In this document: one piece after another, positions 32,646 through 44,673 of the stretch
How the letters are laid out: the number at the start of each line of letters is the position of its first letter
How positions within the stretch are numbered: the first letter of the stretch is position 1
Assembly: GCA_020631735.1 (NCBI GenBank)
Contig: CM036215.1
Location: 9,326,346-9,390,345, forward strand
Reading direction: 5' to 3'
Length of the DNA: 64,000 nucleotides
From: Saccharum officinarum
Lineage: Eukaryota > Streptophyta > Magnoliopsida > Poales > Poaceae
Program-made: the position numbers and the translations under genes
Notes under the pieces: generated by a model
The model's input: only the letters and a program-made list of their open reading frames with translations
Told to the model about the DNA's origin: nothing
Database searches by the model: none

Positions 32646-33217
32646 ACAGTACACTATATTTACAATTCTTACAATTCATATGCTAGATTTGCAATTAATT
32701 ATTAAAAAAATTCCTTTGTTTCCTCATTCACTTGTTTTTTTTTCAAGTGTAAGTGGACTGTGGAGCTCGACTCCGAGTCCTGCACAGGCTTGATCCTTGT
32801 GGGCTGGGGGAGTGGGCTCCAATGCTGCAGATATTGGGCTGGATCGGGTCAGTTAGTTCAAAGTCGTGATGGAATAGAAAAAATCCACGTTACTACTCAA
32901 CTTTTTCGAAAATCTGTTTTTCCTCCCTAAACTCTAAAGCCGAGTAAACCACCTCCCTGAACTTTTAAACCCGTTCGTTTTAGCTCCCTGACCAGTTATA
33001 AGCGGTTTTCAAAGACATTTTTGTCTTTTTCTTTTTTTATTTATTTTGGCTAAATCTTTGAAAAATCATAGTAAATCACAGAAAAATCATAAAATAGAAA
33101 ATTTAATTTTATTGGACTCCACATGAGTAGATTTACACAACGAACATATAATATGTATGCTTTAGCACAAATTTTGTGCTCTAACTTTAGATCTATGATT
33201 TTCTATAATTAATTCAT

Positions 33218-33499
33218 AGCTGCAGTTTCTATAGTTCAATTGTTGTGAAATTTTTATGGTGGCATAATTATTGTATCCTTGAATTGTAGTAAAAATCTCA
33301 TGCTCACCGGATCAGGTATAACTTAGTTATAGATTTATATATGTGTATTAGGTGTTTGCTTGTTAAAAAGTATTTATAAATCCATAACTAAATTATACAT
33401 GATCCAATGAGTATAAAATTTTTACTACAGTTCAAGCATACAATAATTACCCACCATACAAATTTCACAACAATTGAACCATAGAAATTGCAGCTATGA
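33218..33499. repeat. Inner part of the split palindrome
   Basis: CATAGCTGCAGTTTCTATAG at the left matches CTATGGTTCAATTGTTG-side sequence inverted at the right; the centre is near 33355 in a short AT-rich loop. Confidence 0.8.
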
Positions 33500-33810
33500 C
33501 ACTAGTACACAAATCTGTCAAAAACAATTAACCGAGGCGGGCATTCAAAACGCCTACGAGCAAAGGTCACAATTAATCAAAGAACAACAGAGGCGGTTAT
33601 ATTGCCCGCCTGGGTTAATGATTTAAAAAAACAACAAAAAGGCAGTGAGCCCGTCGATGAGGCCTATTGAGCCCATCAACGAGCCCGCTGAGCCCATCCG
33701 CGCGTGCGCCGCCGCCGTTTACTAGATTCGCTCGTGCGCCACCACCACTCGCTGGATCTGGATGTCCCGTGCCAGATCCGCCACTTCCAATGTCGGATCT
33801 GGGCCGTGGC

Positions 33811-33988
33811 GTCCCTGCTCGAGGTCATGGCCACCGGAGATGGTCGTGGTGCTGGCACCCCTGCTCAAAGCCATGGCCGCCGGAGAAGGTCATGGCGCCC
33901 CTTGCTCAAGGATGTGGCCACCGGAGAAGGCCGTGGCGCCCCTGCTCGAGGGCGTGGCCGCCGTGGCTTCTAGAGAAGGTCATGGCCA
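33811..33988. repeat. ~46-bp imperfect tandem repeats in the CACTA interior
   Basis: About four units of CCCCTGCTC...TGGCCACCGGAGAAGG...GTGG. They underlie the proline/arginine-rich open frame 33667-34287, which is not accepted as a gene. Confidence 0.7.
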
Positions 33989-35952
33989 CCAAACTGCCGG
34001 CCCCGCCGGATCTGGACGCGGCCTCTGCCTTCGAGGAGAGAGGTTGGTCGCCCCTGCAGTCGCGTCGCCGGAGAGGCCCCTCTTGTCCCCACCAGATCTG
34101 GACACGAACGCCATCGCTGAGACAGAGAGAGAGAGAAAGGGCCCGGGCTCAGGGAGGGGAGGGGCGATGGGATGGGGATAGGTGGGGCACAGAGAGGAAC
34201 GACTGGGAGTGGGGAGGGGAGGGGCGCGGAGAGGGGGGCGATGGGTTGGTGAGGCATGTGGTTGGGAGTGGGGAGGGGCACGGCTGAGAACCCTAAGTCC
34301 TTCTTATATAAGAGTCTGGTAGAAGGATAGATATGGTCCTTTCCTAGGCTGGGAGCTGGGCCACTATTTTTGGAGACGGGCCTTATAGGGTGCCCACCTC
34401 CGAAAATGGATTTATGGAGGCGAGCTCCTTAAAACGCCTACCTCGGTTAAGTTTGATTAATTGAGGCGGTTAAGTTTGCGTTAGGGCAACTGCCTCGATT
34501 AATCGAACTTAACCTAGGTGGGCGATTTATGCTGCCCGCCTCGGTTAAGCATTAATCGAGGTGGTCGTTGGGCCAGCTGCCCAGCCACCGAATAATGGAG
34601 GTGGGAAACTAGGCCGCCCGCCTCGAAGCCCCAAACCCAAACGCTGTTGTAGGATCAAGATGGTCGACTAGAGGGGGGTGAATAGTCATTTCTAAAAAAT
34701 AATCGCAAGAGCTAACCAATTTAGATGCATAAGTGAAAAAGCGATCTTGCCTCGAATACACCCCTCTATCTAGAATTGCTAGCACCCTTATAAAAGATTG
34801 AGCTAGAGAACAACTAGGGTACCAAGCTAGTGAAAATTCTCCTAAACAATTCTAGTTGGCAACAAAGCAACTAGTACAAGAGAAAGCGCTCCGAAGCTCC
34901 TACACATGCTAGTGATAAAGATGGTAAAAAGCACAAGCTCAACAACACAAGCTCAATATATATTGCAATGAAGTAAACTTGTGTTGAGATAAGCAAACCA
35001 CAATGTAGAGGATGACACACGATGTTTTTATGTGGTTCAGTGACTTGCCGGTCACTTAGTCCACATTGAGGCGAGTTCTAGGATTGTCGCTCCTCTTGTT
35101 AGTTCCAAGCCCGCAAGATTTGGACTACCTCACTAGCTAGGCTCCACACGAGCACTAAACTTTGAGCCGACCAAATCAACTAGACACTCTCACAAGCCTC
35201 GATTTTACTAGAGATGCTCTTTGCCTTTCTCCGGCGGGGATGAGCTCAATAGCCCCTCACAAAGCCAACTCCGGAGCACCGCACAATCCTTCTTGCGTGC
35301 TTCACAGAGACACAATCACCAAGCCATCTAGAAACCAGCAAGCTCCAAGAGTAACAAGCAACCACGCCCGCACGACGACCACCTAGTGCCACAAGCAATC
35401 TCTCACGTAAAGATTCGCACTAGTTGAGCACACTCACTCTCCAAATGTTGCCCTCAAGCAAGGAGTATGCGAGGAGTGCTAGAGAGGTGCTCTCCCAAAG
35501 AGTATGCTGTTAGAATAGCCAAGAGAACCCTCACCAACCGGGCACCCCACTATATATAGAGGAGCACCCAAAAACTAGCAATTACTGTGTTGATTCGACA
35601 TTTCCGGATAGTCCACAGTACAAGCCTCGGACTGTCCGCTGTTATCAGCAACTAGCCGTTAGGTTCAAAAACCAGGGTCGCGGACTGTCTGTCGCAGTCC
35701 CTCGGCTCCCTGATCAGCAAGGTCAGTAACTCTGCTTGCTGGCGTTTTTAACCGGCGGACTGTCCGCCGCCAGGGTGCGAACTGTCTGCCATTTATCTAC
35801 GGCACCCAAGACAGAGTTTACAACAACTTTGTTCGCCACGAGTTATGACCGGCGGACTGTCTGCCACCAGGGCGCGGATAGTCCGCCATTACCATGGCAA
35901 CCAAGAACAGATTGGTTTCAATCTGTTTGGTTTTCTGGGAGTGACCGGCGGA

Positions 35953-36490
35953 TAGCCCTGGGCATAATTAACCGAAGACCGAACCGAACTAACCGAGACT
36001 GAGACCGAAGTGACCGAGACCGAAAATTTTGGTCACAAGTTCGGTCTTCAGTTTGAAGTAACCGAACTAACCGGACTTAATTCGGTCATTACTCTCGGGT
36101 AACCGAACTAACTGAATTAACCGAACATATAAATTTTGTTGACATAATGTGTAATTTAGACTATTATTAGTGATATAATATTTATTCTAGTGGGTTTATA
36201 TCAACCATCACTCTTATCACTATGTTTAATCTATATTTTGTATTGTATTTTTGCCTTGAAATAGAAAAAATATTGGTAAAATTTGCTACAAATTATAATA
36301 TTTAGTAATTGTTTTGTGAAGTTCGGTTAGTTCGGTCATGACCGAGACCGAACCGAACTAACCAAGACCGAACTTGCTCGGTCCTGAGTTTTGAAACTAA
36401 CTGATTGGTCTCCGTTTTTAGATGACCGAACTTTCGAAATGATCGAAGACCGAGACCGATCGGTTCGGTCAGACCGAACGCCCAGGGCTA
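35953..36490. mobile_element. hAT MITE (538 bp), AACCGAAC-rich
   Basis: Ends TAGCCCTGGGC and GCCCAGGGCTA, flanked by CCGGCGGA (35945-35952 and 36491-36498). The arms are rich in inverted ACCGAACTAACCGA motifs. Confidence 0.85.
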
Positions 36491-36654
36491 CCGGCGGATA
36501 GTCCGCCAGCAGGGGGCGGACAGTCCGCGGCTGCCCAGAAAACACTCCACCAAGTGCATCGCCTCCTCTGCTTTGGATGGCTACTCCACACCTCAATGGA
36601 GAGTTCCAAAGCATCTTAAAGTTAGTCCCAGCGCTTCTCAAAATCTTTTTCAAG

Positions 36655-36820
36655 TAGCGGCGGATCCAAAGGGGGGCTGGAGGGGCTCCAGCCCCCCTAA
36701 TGACTTGATTTTAAGCCTAATCACTATAGTAAAAGCATGATTTCACCATTAAATCTTCATGCAAATCAACATCTCCATTGTTTTAGCCCCCCCTTATCCT
36801 GCATCGTGCATCCGCCACTG
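36655..36820. mobile_element. hAT MITE (166 bp), GTGGCGGATCC family
   Basis: Ends TAGCGGCGGATCC and GCATCCGCCACTG, flanked by TTTTCAAG (36647-36654 and 36821-36828). Confidence 0.82.
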
Positions 36821-37303
36821 TTTTCAAGGTAAGCCAACACCAAGTAACGATCTCTCGCAAGATGACCGTTCAACTCATCATCAGTTAGCTTTTAATAAAC
36901 TTTTCACAAAGGTTTTTAACTTTCGCCACTTACCACTAACCGTACCTCAACGTTAGAGCTCACAAGTGGCACTAGATAACCATAATGCAAAACACGTTTG
37001 CCCCTCTTAATAGTACGACTATCTATCATAAACCCAGCTATTTATATCTTCTCTACACACCTCGTAGCCGGTAAAATGAAACACCCTATGTTTCATACCT
37101 TTGCCTTGCACAAAACCAAGTCCCACAAGTTTGATGCCCGCAAGGAAAGTGTTGTCCGACATATTCACCAAGCCACTTGAGATAAACAAAGAATCTTTCG
37201 CTTGATCTCCATAGATGATGTGGATCACTCAAACCATCACATAGACTCCAAGTCCATCGACCTTGGTCTCACTTGCTCTTCACCATTGCTCGGTCCTTCG
37301 GCG

Positions 37304-37460
37304 CAGTGGCGGACCCAGAATCATTTCTTTAGGTAGGCACACAGTATAGGAACAGTGCTCTACAGTACGCTACAGTCTCGCTACAGTGCTCCGTTACCTT
37401 GGTCACCGGGAATCTGGGGTAGTCCTGGGACTACCCAAAACCCTGCTGGGTCCGCCACTG
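37304..37460. mobile_element. hAT MITE (157 bp), same GTGGCGGA family
   Basis: Ends CAGTGGCGGACCCAG and CTGGGTCCGCCACTG, flanked by CTTCGGCG (37296-37303 and 37461-37468). Confidence 0.88.
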
Positions 37461-38168
37461 CTTCGGCGCCAAGTCTCGCTCAAGCTTCTCCGCCACGTGC
37501 GGTCCATCGCTCCAAAGCCTCTCGACTTGCCCTTCACCATCGCCTCGGTCCATCAGCGCCAAGTCCACTAGCTTGCCCTTCACCATCGCATTGCACACGG
37601 TCCATCGCAGCCAAGTCTTGCTTCGGTCTTCACTTGCTTGCTATGTTTGATTTGAGCATTCCATCATGCTAACAATCAAATCCATATCAACATCCAACTT
37701 TTCTTGTGAACTAAACCAACTTTCCTTCACACACTCAAATAGAGAAGTTAGTCCACAAGTGTTGTCATTAATTACCAAAACCCAAACAAGGGCCTAGACC
37801 TTTAAGCTGTGCAAAAGATTTTGTGTAGTAGTGTGAATTAATTATAGAAAATCATAGATCTAAAGTTACATAAAAAAATGTGTGCTAAAGCATATTATAT
37901 GTTCATTGTGTAGATCTACTCATATAGAGTCCAACAAAATTGAATTTTTATTTTATGATTTTTTCTTGATTTATTATGATTTTTCAAAGATTTAGTCGAA
38001 ATAAATAAAATAGAAAATGATAAAACCGCTTTTGAAAACCGCTTATAACTAGTTAGGGAGGTAAAACGAACGGTTTTAAAAGTTAGGAAGGTGGTTTACC
38101 CGGCTTTAAAGTTCAGGGAGAAAAAACAAACTTTCACAAAAGTTGAGGAGGTAACGTGAACTTTTTCA

Positions 38169-38662
38169 TGATGGAATGGAGTATATTCTTTTGTGTCAGG
38201 GAAAGTACTTTTTTTTAAAAAAAATCACCAAAAGCACCCCAACCGCTGTAAAAGAGCTCGTAAAAAAATATGTTTAGGTTTTTTTTTCCTCATTTTGCTA
38301 CGTTCGTCATCGTCATTCCACATCTTCACGTCACTGCCGCCCCAACGGTTGGAACGTGCTCCTTGTTCCCCTCTGTTCCCTTCCCCATTTGCTCCCGATT
38401 GTATTGCCTTTTTATTTCAAATAATGATGTTTTATTTTCTTTTCTTTGCCTTCGACATTTCGTCGTCGTCGTTGTGGTGGTGTTCATCGTGGTCATTGTG
38501 GAAGCTGCCCTGCCGCTCCCAACGATGGGAACATGCTTCTTGTGCTCTCAGTTCCCACCCCATTCGCTTGCAATTGTATATCAGCTTCTAAATTTATAAT
38601 TAATTATTAAAAAATATTATTTAAAAAAAACACACCAAACTACCAAACCAACAGCGACAGCA
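38169..38662. other. Upstream region of the HCS1 pseudogene
   Basis: Contains an imperfect ~70-bp duplication: CTGCCGCCCCAACGGTTGG (38334) and CTGCCGCTCCCAACGATGG (38509) begin the two copies, each continuing through TTGTTCCC/TTGTGCTC to GATTGTAT/CAATTGTAT. Promoter position not identified. Confidence 0.5.
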
Positions 38663-38982
38663 ATGCCGTTCCCCGTGCGCCTCCCGCCGCCATCAACCAC
38701 CGCGGCCGCGGCCGCTGCCACCATCGGGGCCGTACTCGCCGCCGTCGCGCTCCGCCGCTACCTGTCCGCTTCCCGCCACCACCCATCAGCCCGCGTGTCC
38801 ATGTCCGCGGCCGCCGGGGCAGCCACCACCCTCGTGGCGTACGGCAAGTCAGCGCAGGAGCAGGAGCTGCTGGCCTCAGCTGCCGGTTCCGTCACCCTAG
38901 GGGAGGGCGAGCCGGCCGGTGACGGTGAGGTCTCCGTCGCGCTCTACTACGAGGGCGCGGGCTTCGACGCCGCCGCGTACAT

Positions 38983-39744
38983 CAGGGCCGTCCCTTGGCA
39001 CGTGCAACGTGTGCGACGGTACATGGCCTCCACTTTTCAGGGGCCTCCAAATATATATAGAGTATATATACGTATATATGTATTGCTTGGTAAATAAGAA
39101 CGTACAGCAGTAGCTTTGGCCTTTGGCCCATTAGCAAAGCGACGTGTACAACAATTGACCAAAGCCCAATAAACAATGGCTTGTTGCCCGGCCGCTGTTC
39201 AGTTGGCAATGTTGCCGATCCCAATTCCCCAACTGAATCAGATCGCAAATCTTAGGTCTCACGTACTACCTCTCGACGTCTCGTCTCGTGTCGCCGCCAT
39301 CGCCTGACGCCGTACCGGCCGCCGGCAGCGTTTCGCGAGTGACAGGGCGTGAGCCGTGACGATCTAGCTGCAACCGCAACAGCGAGAGCGAGGCGGCAGG
39401 CGCTAAGGCCCTGAAGGTAATATAAATCATTCATATTTATTTTTCAATTCATTCACTGGTAGCCGCGAACAATAATAAGTAGTTGATCGATCTCTAAATA
39501 ATAAGTAGTTGTTTTTTTATCTTATGAGCATATTATTGAAGACTTCATTTCAAAGAACACTAAAAGAATGATGTTATTCAAGTAAAGATTATGTAATATA
39601 GGTATCATTCTTGAATCTTGATATATATTTTATTGCAACATACTGCATGCTTTATAATATCGTATATTTAGTTTTTTTTTCTAGGCTAATAGGCCTCATT
39701 TCTTAGTATCGTACAGGGCCTCTAATTTTCCCGGGACGGCCCTG
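38983..39744. mobile_element. hAT element inserted in HCS1 exon 1 (762 bp)
   Basis: Ends CAGGGCCGTCCC and GGGACGGCCCTG, flanked by CGTACAT (38976-38982 and 39745-39751; GCGTACAT if the element ends one base earlier). It interrupts the codons for AAYMSAL. The interior has no intact transposase, but GC-rich sequence at 39270-39420 followed by a GGTAATAT donor-like site may be an old first exon. Confidence 0.9.
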
Positions 39745-40887
39745 CGTACATGAGCGCGCTCCGGGCGCGCCGGTTTGGGAGGTGGATGCTCTGGACGCCC
39801 AGGATTGGTTCCACGCAGGATCTCATCGCGCGGTGAGTGCGATGTCTGGTTTCGTGCCCAGCCCGGGGGATTGGGTTTTCGTTGAATCGTATTTTACTCT
39901 GTTTGACTTGGCGTCAGCTCGTGTTCGCAGGAACTTTGCAAAGCTACCGGAGGGCGTTGTGTGCGTTTTCGACTTGCAGTTCAAAGGGAGAGGTGCGTGT
40001 GATTAGGGGCTTGCTTGTTGCTGTTAGTGTTTTAGTCCTCATGAATTTGCAACTTTGATTACAAAGCTCTCGAGTTTTATTTCAGGCGAGATTGATGCAT
40101 TCTTGTACTTCTGATAATCATCGATAAAACTGATGAAACTATCTGCTGAATGCTGCGTAATCTTTAAGATCAATTGCTTGAAAAATCCAGTCTTAGTCAA
40201 CAGTCAACACAAGTAGAATCTGACTGTAGTGTGACACCTCTTTATCAAAATAACTGTTTTAGTTGATTCTACTTTTTTGTGGCGATTGAAATTCATTGGT
40301 TTAACACATTATCATACATAACATTTCATTTTTTTTCTTTATCTTTCTAATCACGTAATTATAGTATGCACTATGTGCTATTGAGAGGCAACAAATTTAA
40401 TCTTTGCTCATAAATCGTGCAGGCCGTTCAAAGAATGTGTGGGAATCGCCACCAGGCTGTCTCATGTTCTCTTTCACATTACAAATGCTGGATGCACGGA
40501 AGTTGCCCCTTATGCAACATGTTGTCTGCCTTTCTATAACCGAAGCTATCAAGGAGCTATGTCGTGCCAAGGTTAGGTTATACTTCAGTCTAGTCATGTT
40601 TGCTGCTTATTGATTGCATTATGATCCCCTATTTTCTTTAGGCTAACTACCTTAGGCTAACTTCCTCAGTTGCCATTTCATTCTGCCTTTGTGATAAAAC
40701 ACAGGGACTATCAGAACTTGATGTGAGTATAAAATGGCCTAATGATCTTTATCTGAAAGGATTAAAAGTTGGTGGCATTCTATGTACCTCATCTTATGAA
40801 CCCAAAGTCTACAATATTTGTACCGGTAAAACATGCATTTCCAATTTTGCTGATTCTAAGCATTTAAGCTCTTTTGTTTCTTTTGAC

Positions 40888-43236
40888 TTTTTTTTTCGAG
40901 AACATGCTTGGCACGTGTTTCATTAAGAGAAGTTAGAGTTAATACAACACAGTTATGCGGCGAACAACAGCGAGTTGCCGAGGACACCGCACAGACGCAC
41001 ACTAACACAGATCACCGGCTTGACGGTGGAGCTAAGATAGTGTACTAAGAAAAGAATAAATTTTGCGATGAGGGGAGATGACCCTTCTAGTCCAGGTGCA
41101 TGTGCCGTCGCCCGCGAGCACCGATCAAGGGGTAGAGCTCCTGCAATGCCTCGCGCTTGGACGACGACAACGGCTCACGGAAAGTCTCGTGGAACCAAGC
41201 GGCGATGGTTGTGTCAGGCGTCGCTGGTGCTGACCGCAGGGCGCTCGCCGACGGTTGCCATTTGCTGAGCAAGACTCGTTTGGCCTGCTTCTCTGGGTTC
41301 GGGTCACGGAAGGCGGACATGGCAGCAAGTCTCTCGCTGCGGCGCGGCACCCAGTTCTCATCTCGCATGCGCGAGACACGAAGGCGCGGCGGCGACTGGA
41401 TCAGCGGTACCTCGAGCGGCAGCCTTAGGCCGGCGATGAAGTCTTGGACCGAAGGAGGAGTGTCCACCCCGTGTACCGGCGTAGAAGGGCCGTCGTCGGT
41501 GGGCTAAACGGGCTGCCCATCATTGTCGGTGCACAGATCGACGTCCAGTTGCGGATGCACGAACATTGTCGGTGCACTGTCCACTACATCACCATTGGGC
41601 GGGCTGACGGCCTGCGAGACAACGGGAGCATCAGGGCAGCTGGCAGAGATGGCGTGTTCGTCAGCCACGGCCTGAGCAGCCCAGGACGATTGCTTTGGCA
41701 CTCTGTGCAGCACCATCTCCGGCTCCAAAGCAGCTACCCGTTGGCCTGAAGATTCCCGCGGCGATGTTGGGCACAAGTCCACCTCAGTGAGACAAAGCAT
41801 GGGGTCCAGACGCTCAGGCGCAATGGTCGGAGAGGAGAGAATTCGAATTTTAAACTCCTGGGAAGCCTCATATGCGGTAGGCGACGAAGGTCGTGACGTG
41901 GGGAGGTGACCAGGGCCCCCCAACAGCAGTCGGACCCACCGTCGACCGTACGTCGGCCACGGGGCTCCGCCATGTAGGACCGGGCACTGGAATGCCCCAC
42001 GACCACAGTTGCCGCCTGGCGGTAGGTGGGGCCCCCAGCCTGGGCCGCACTGGGGGTCCGGCTCTCCGGCATCGACGTTGAGGCCACCGTCGCCGTTGGC
42101 ATCGTAGAGAGGCTCTTTGGCCGTAGACAGCTCCTGCGTGCGCGGGATGACGACGATCTCCATGGCTGGTCGGGTGGACTGGCTCAGCAGTCGTCGATGC
42201 GGTGCGTCCTTGGTCCTCGCGGCGTGACGCTCAGGACGGCAAGAGGACGGCCACGTTTGCAATCGCGCGCACGGTGTCCCGAGCCCCTGCAGTGCAGGCA
42301 CCGCGACGGGAAGCGACAATCAGCAACGATGTGGTCTCCGGCCATGCAGTTGAAGCAGAGGCCGACTAAGGCTGCCAGACCGGCCGAGGACGTGCGGTGC
42401 GCAGACGACGGCGCCAACGACGGTGACTCGCGACGAGTGTGAACCCCTCGTTGTCGACCGACGCACCAGCGCGGGGGATGTGGTGCCAGGGATGGCGCGC
42501 CGGAATGTCAGCGCCGATCGAGGTCCCAGCACGGTGGGCGTGGCAGTGGGTATGGGGCGCCTGCCTGCCGGCGTTGACCGGCGCACGAACCTGGCGTTTG
42601 CGGCCCCGAGGGCGGAGCTCCTGCACCGGCGCCCTGGGAGGCGGTTTGCGCGGGCCCGCGTGGCGACGTGGGGAGGCCTGGCGACGGGCGTCCACCGTGA
42701 ACCCCGTAGCGGTGGAGCGTGGACGCGAGTGACGCACCAGGCGACTGGGCCCCGGACCGCCTCTCCTCTGGTGCCGCTCTTAGTAGAACAGCCGTGGACC
42801 GCCGACGCTGGGCGGTCGGCCAGCGGCAGTGGCGTCGGGGAGCCGGCGGCGCGTCCATCCTGCGCGGATCTGGGGCCTGACATGGTGGCGTGACCCGCCA
42901 GCGGCGACGGCACGGGCGTGGAGGGCCGCGGAGGCACGACAACGCCAGACCCCACGCCGGTGGCCTCGGAGTCGCTGCTGCTGGCGTTGGAGGTCGCGGC
43001 GGCATCTCCCGGTGTCGGCGGCGGCGCAGGGTGGTGGGGAACCCGCTGGGGCACTCCGGATCCCGCGGGGAGGGAGGAAAGTGGAGGGGAGGAGGAGGAG
43101 GAGGGGGAGAGGGAGGGGGAGGGGGAGGGAGGGGGCGCCGGCGCCGGCGGCAGCGGCGGCGGTAAGGCCATCAGGACGTGGCTTGCGAGAGGGAGAAGGC
43201 GTTGTTTTCGCATGGTATCCAATGACCGTATCTTCG
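40888..43236 (-). mobile_element. LINE-like insertion with ORF1 only, in HCS1 intron 4
   Basis: On the minus strand it ends in a short poly-A tail (T-run 40888-40896). TTTGAC occurs at both edges (40882-40887 and 43237-43242), a short target duplication. It contains ORF1-like remnants but no reverse transcriptase or endonuclease. Confidence 0.65.
41087..43222 (-). pseudogene. LINE ORF1-like CCHC protein, frameshifted
   Basis: A proline/serine-rich N-terminal block (42320-43222) leads to paired zinc knuckles, CFNCMAGDHIVADC and CLHCRGSGHRARDCKR, in a shifted frame (42184-42417). A long variable region follows, then a C-terminal block (VPRRSERLAAM..., ETFREPLSSSKREALQEL) at 41087-41467. This order matches ORF1/gag-like proteins of grass LINEs. 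At least two frame changes and one stop (41504) break it. An RNA-binding role is family knowledge only. Confidence 0.65.
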
Positions 43237-44035
43237 TTTGACAAGGATGGGATTCCTTTAATCTTAATAAGGTGTGGGTTTAAATGTTGACAATGAGAAG
43301 CCTACCACATGCTTGAATGCTGCACTTCAAGAGGCAAACCCTACATCACCCATATTGAAACGAGAAGACATACTGGCATACTTCTTCAATAAATTCGAAA
43401 ATCTTTTCGAGATCTTCTTGAACCAAGGTACTTTGGATTTCATTTCCCCCCATTTTTGCAATACATGACCACATGCTCATTAGAACCATGGCTGTTGATG
43501 TATATGCAGAGTTGGTTCCTTTACTGACAATGGATTCAGTGATAATTTTGTTTTGCTGTAGAGACTGATTATTTTCCTATAACTGATTTAGATGCTGACA
43601 AAACATGTTTTAAACTTGGCTGTATTTTTTTTCAACTCTAGCCTGCCCCAACTTGCTTGGGACTAAAAGGCTTTGTTGTTGTTGGTAAAGTTGTGTACTT
43701 AACATCCTCAAATTCCGCTGCAGGATTTCAGGCTCTTGAGGAGCAATAGTATAACTCATGGCTTCATAGGTATGGACTATTATCTAAATATATACATGTT
43801 CATTGGACCTTATTATGAAATTTTGCCCTGAACTACATTTACTACCACTTGGATTTTAAGTGTTCATTGTAAATATCGGAAGACAGTGCTTGCAAGTTAA
43901 TATGGTCTATCCTTGTATGTGCCACTATATGTGAAAGAGATTTGCACTTTTCATTGTTATTATGTAGTGGCCAGAGAGTTGTCGTACAAGATGCACATGA
44001 AACCAAGTCAAGCAGTGTCGTCACTATCCAGGTTA

Positions 44036-44310
44036 GGCCTTGTTTAGATTCCAGAATTCACCCCCAAATTTCACTATGCAAAAAGGAGATTTCCCATCAC
44101 ATCAAAATATCGGCAAATGCATGGAGTACTAAATGTAGATGAAATCATAAACTAATTGCACAGTTTTGTTGTACTTTGCGAGACGAACATTTTGAGTCTA
44201 ATTAATCATTTTTTGGATAATTTTTTACACTAAAAAATAAAAGTGTTACAGTATTCGGGGTGGCACTGTGCAAATTCGGCCACCCCCGAATCAGGGATCT
44301 AAACAAGGCC
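44036..44310. mobile_element. Tourist-like MITE (275 bp) in an HCS1 intron
   Basis: Ends GGCCTTGTTTAGATTCC and GGGATCTAAACAAGGCC, flanked by TTA (44033-44035 and 44311-44313). It sits 4 bases downstream of the exon 7 donor. Confidence 0.88.
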
Positions 44311-44673
44311 TTAGCACAAAACAGAACTATTATGATTGAATTGATATTTGCACTTACCTAATGGTACTAATCCTTTCCAGGGGTTAACACAACTGGTTAC
44401 TTATACGCTATAGGCAAGGATAACAAAAGCTATGAGTTGCACCCAGATGGCAACAGTATTGCCCATTATTATGTTGTTCCATCCATCAATAAGATCTTTG
44501 TTCTATATATCATTACTCAGTATGTCTACCATATTGTGTATGGTTCTCATCCTATATACGTCCTCAACATGTAATAGTTTGTTCTATCACGAACGATAGT
44601 ATTTGACATAGTACCATTTGTTTGCAGCTTCAATTTCTTCACTGGATTGGTGAGGAGAAAGATGGAAACTTAG

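Larger units (their letters stand above)
34648..37805 (-). mobile_element. Solo LTR of a copia-like retrotransposon, carrying three MITEs
   Basis: Flanked by the 5-bp duplication GCTGT (34643-34647 and 37806-37810). Starts TGTAGGATCAAGATGG and ends with ATTACCAAAACCCAAAC and GACCTTTAA, the inverted form of the SIRE/Opie-like LTR start also seen at 56912. No internal coding region is present. Subtracting three nested MITEs leaves about 2.3 kb, long for this class, so part could be leader sequence. Repeated CGGACTGTCCGCC motifs (35600-35960, 36490-36530) are typical of grass LTRs. Confidence 0.7.
33500..37833. mobile_element. Non-autonomous CACTA element (AACCGAGGCGG family)
   Basis: Ends CACTAGTACACAAATC (left) and the complement of CACTACTACACAAAATC (right), with TGA on both sides (33497-33499 and 37834-37836), a 3-bp CACTA target duplication. 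Subterminal motifs of the AACCGAGGCGGGC type occur at 33528-33620 and 34395-34625. Without the nested solo LTR it would be about 1.2 kb. No transposase gene. Confidence 0.85.
32876..38168. mobile_element. Palindromic Mutator-type element, split by a CACTA insertion
   Basis: Present as 32876-33499 and 37834-38168. Flanked by a perfect 9-bp duplication TGATGGAAT (32867-32875 and 38169-38177). The two parts together are one ~0.96-kb palindrome centred near 33355; the outer 340 bp of the left arm (32876-33217) matches the right part, inverted. Long inverted arms with 9-bp duplications point to a Mutator-like foldback MITE. No transposase gene. Confidence 0.82.
38663..44673 (+). pseudogene. HCS1: Biotin-protein ligase (holocarboxylase synthetase), disrupted
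   Basis: The enzyme activates biotin with ATP and attaches it to carboxylases. The N-terminus (MPFPVRLPPPSTTAAAA, then MSAAAG as a second possible start) looks organelle-targeting with a cytosolic alternative. Exons: 38663-38982 plus 39752-39832, 39931-39992, 40423-40571, 40705-40825, 43272-43427, 43724-43769, 43968-44031, 44381-44455, 44628-44673. Ligase blocks are clear: TPRIGSTQDL, FKGRGRSKNVWESPPG (biotinyl-AMP loop), IKWPNDLYLKGLKVGGIL, GVGLNVDNEKPTTCLNA and the C-terminal ELHPDGNS...FNFFTGLVRRK. Lesions: a 762-bp hAT element in exon 1, TAG in exon 6 (43747-43749), a 1-bp deletion in exon 8 near 44389, and loss of one G at the exon 8 donor (44455). It cannot make a full enzyme; an intact copy elsewhere is expected. 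Confidence 0.9.

Noticed and set aside
33667..34287. 206-residue plus-strand frame in the nested CACTA element
   Set aside because: Built from ~46-bp tandem repeats and purine-rich runs with no domain.
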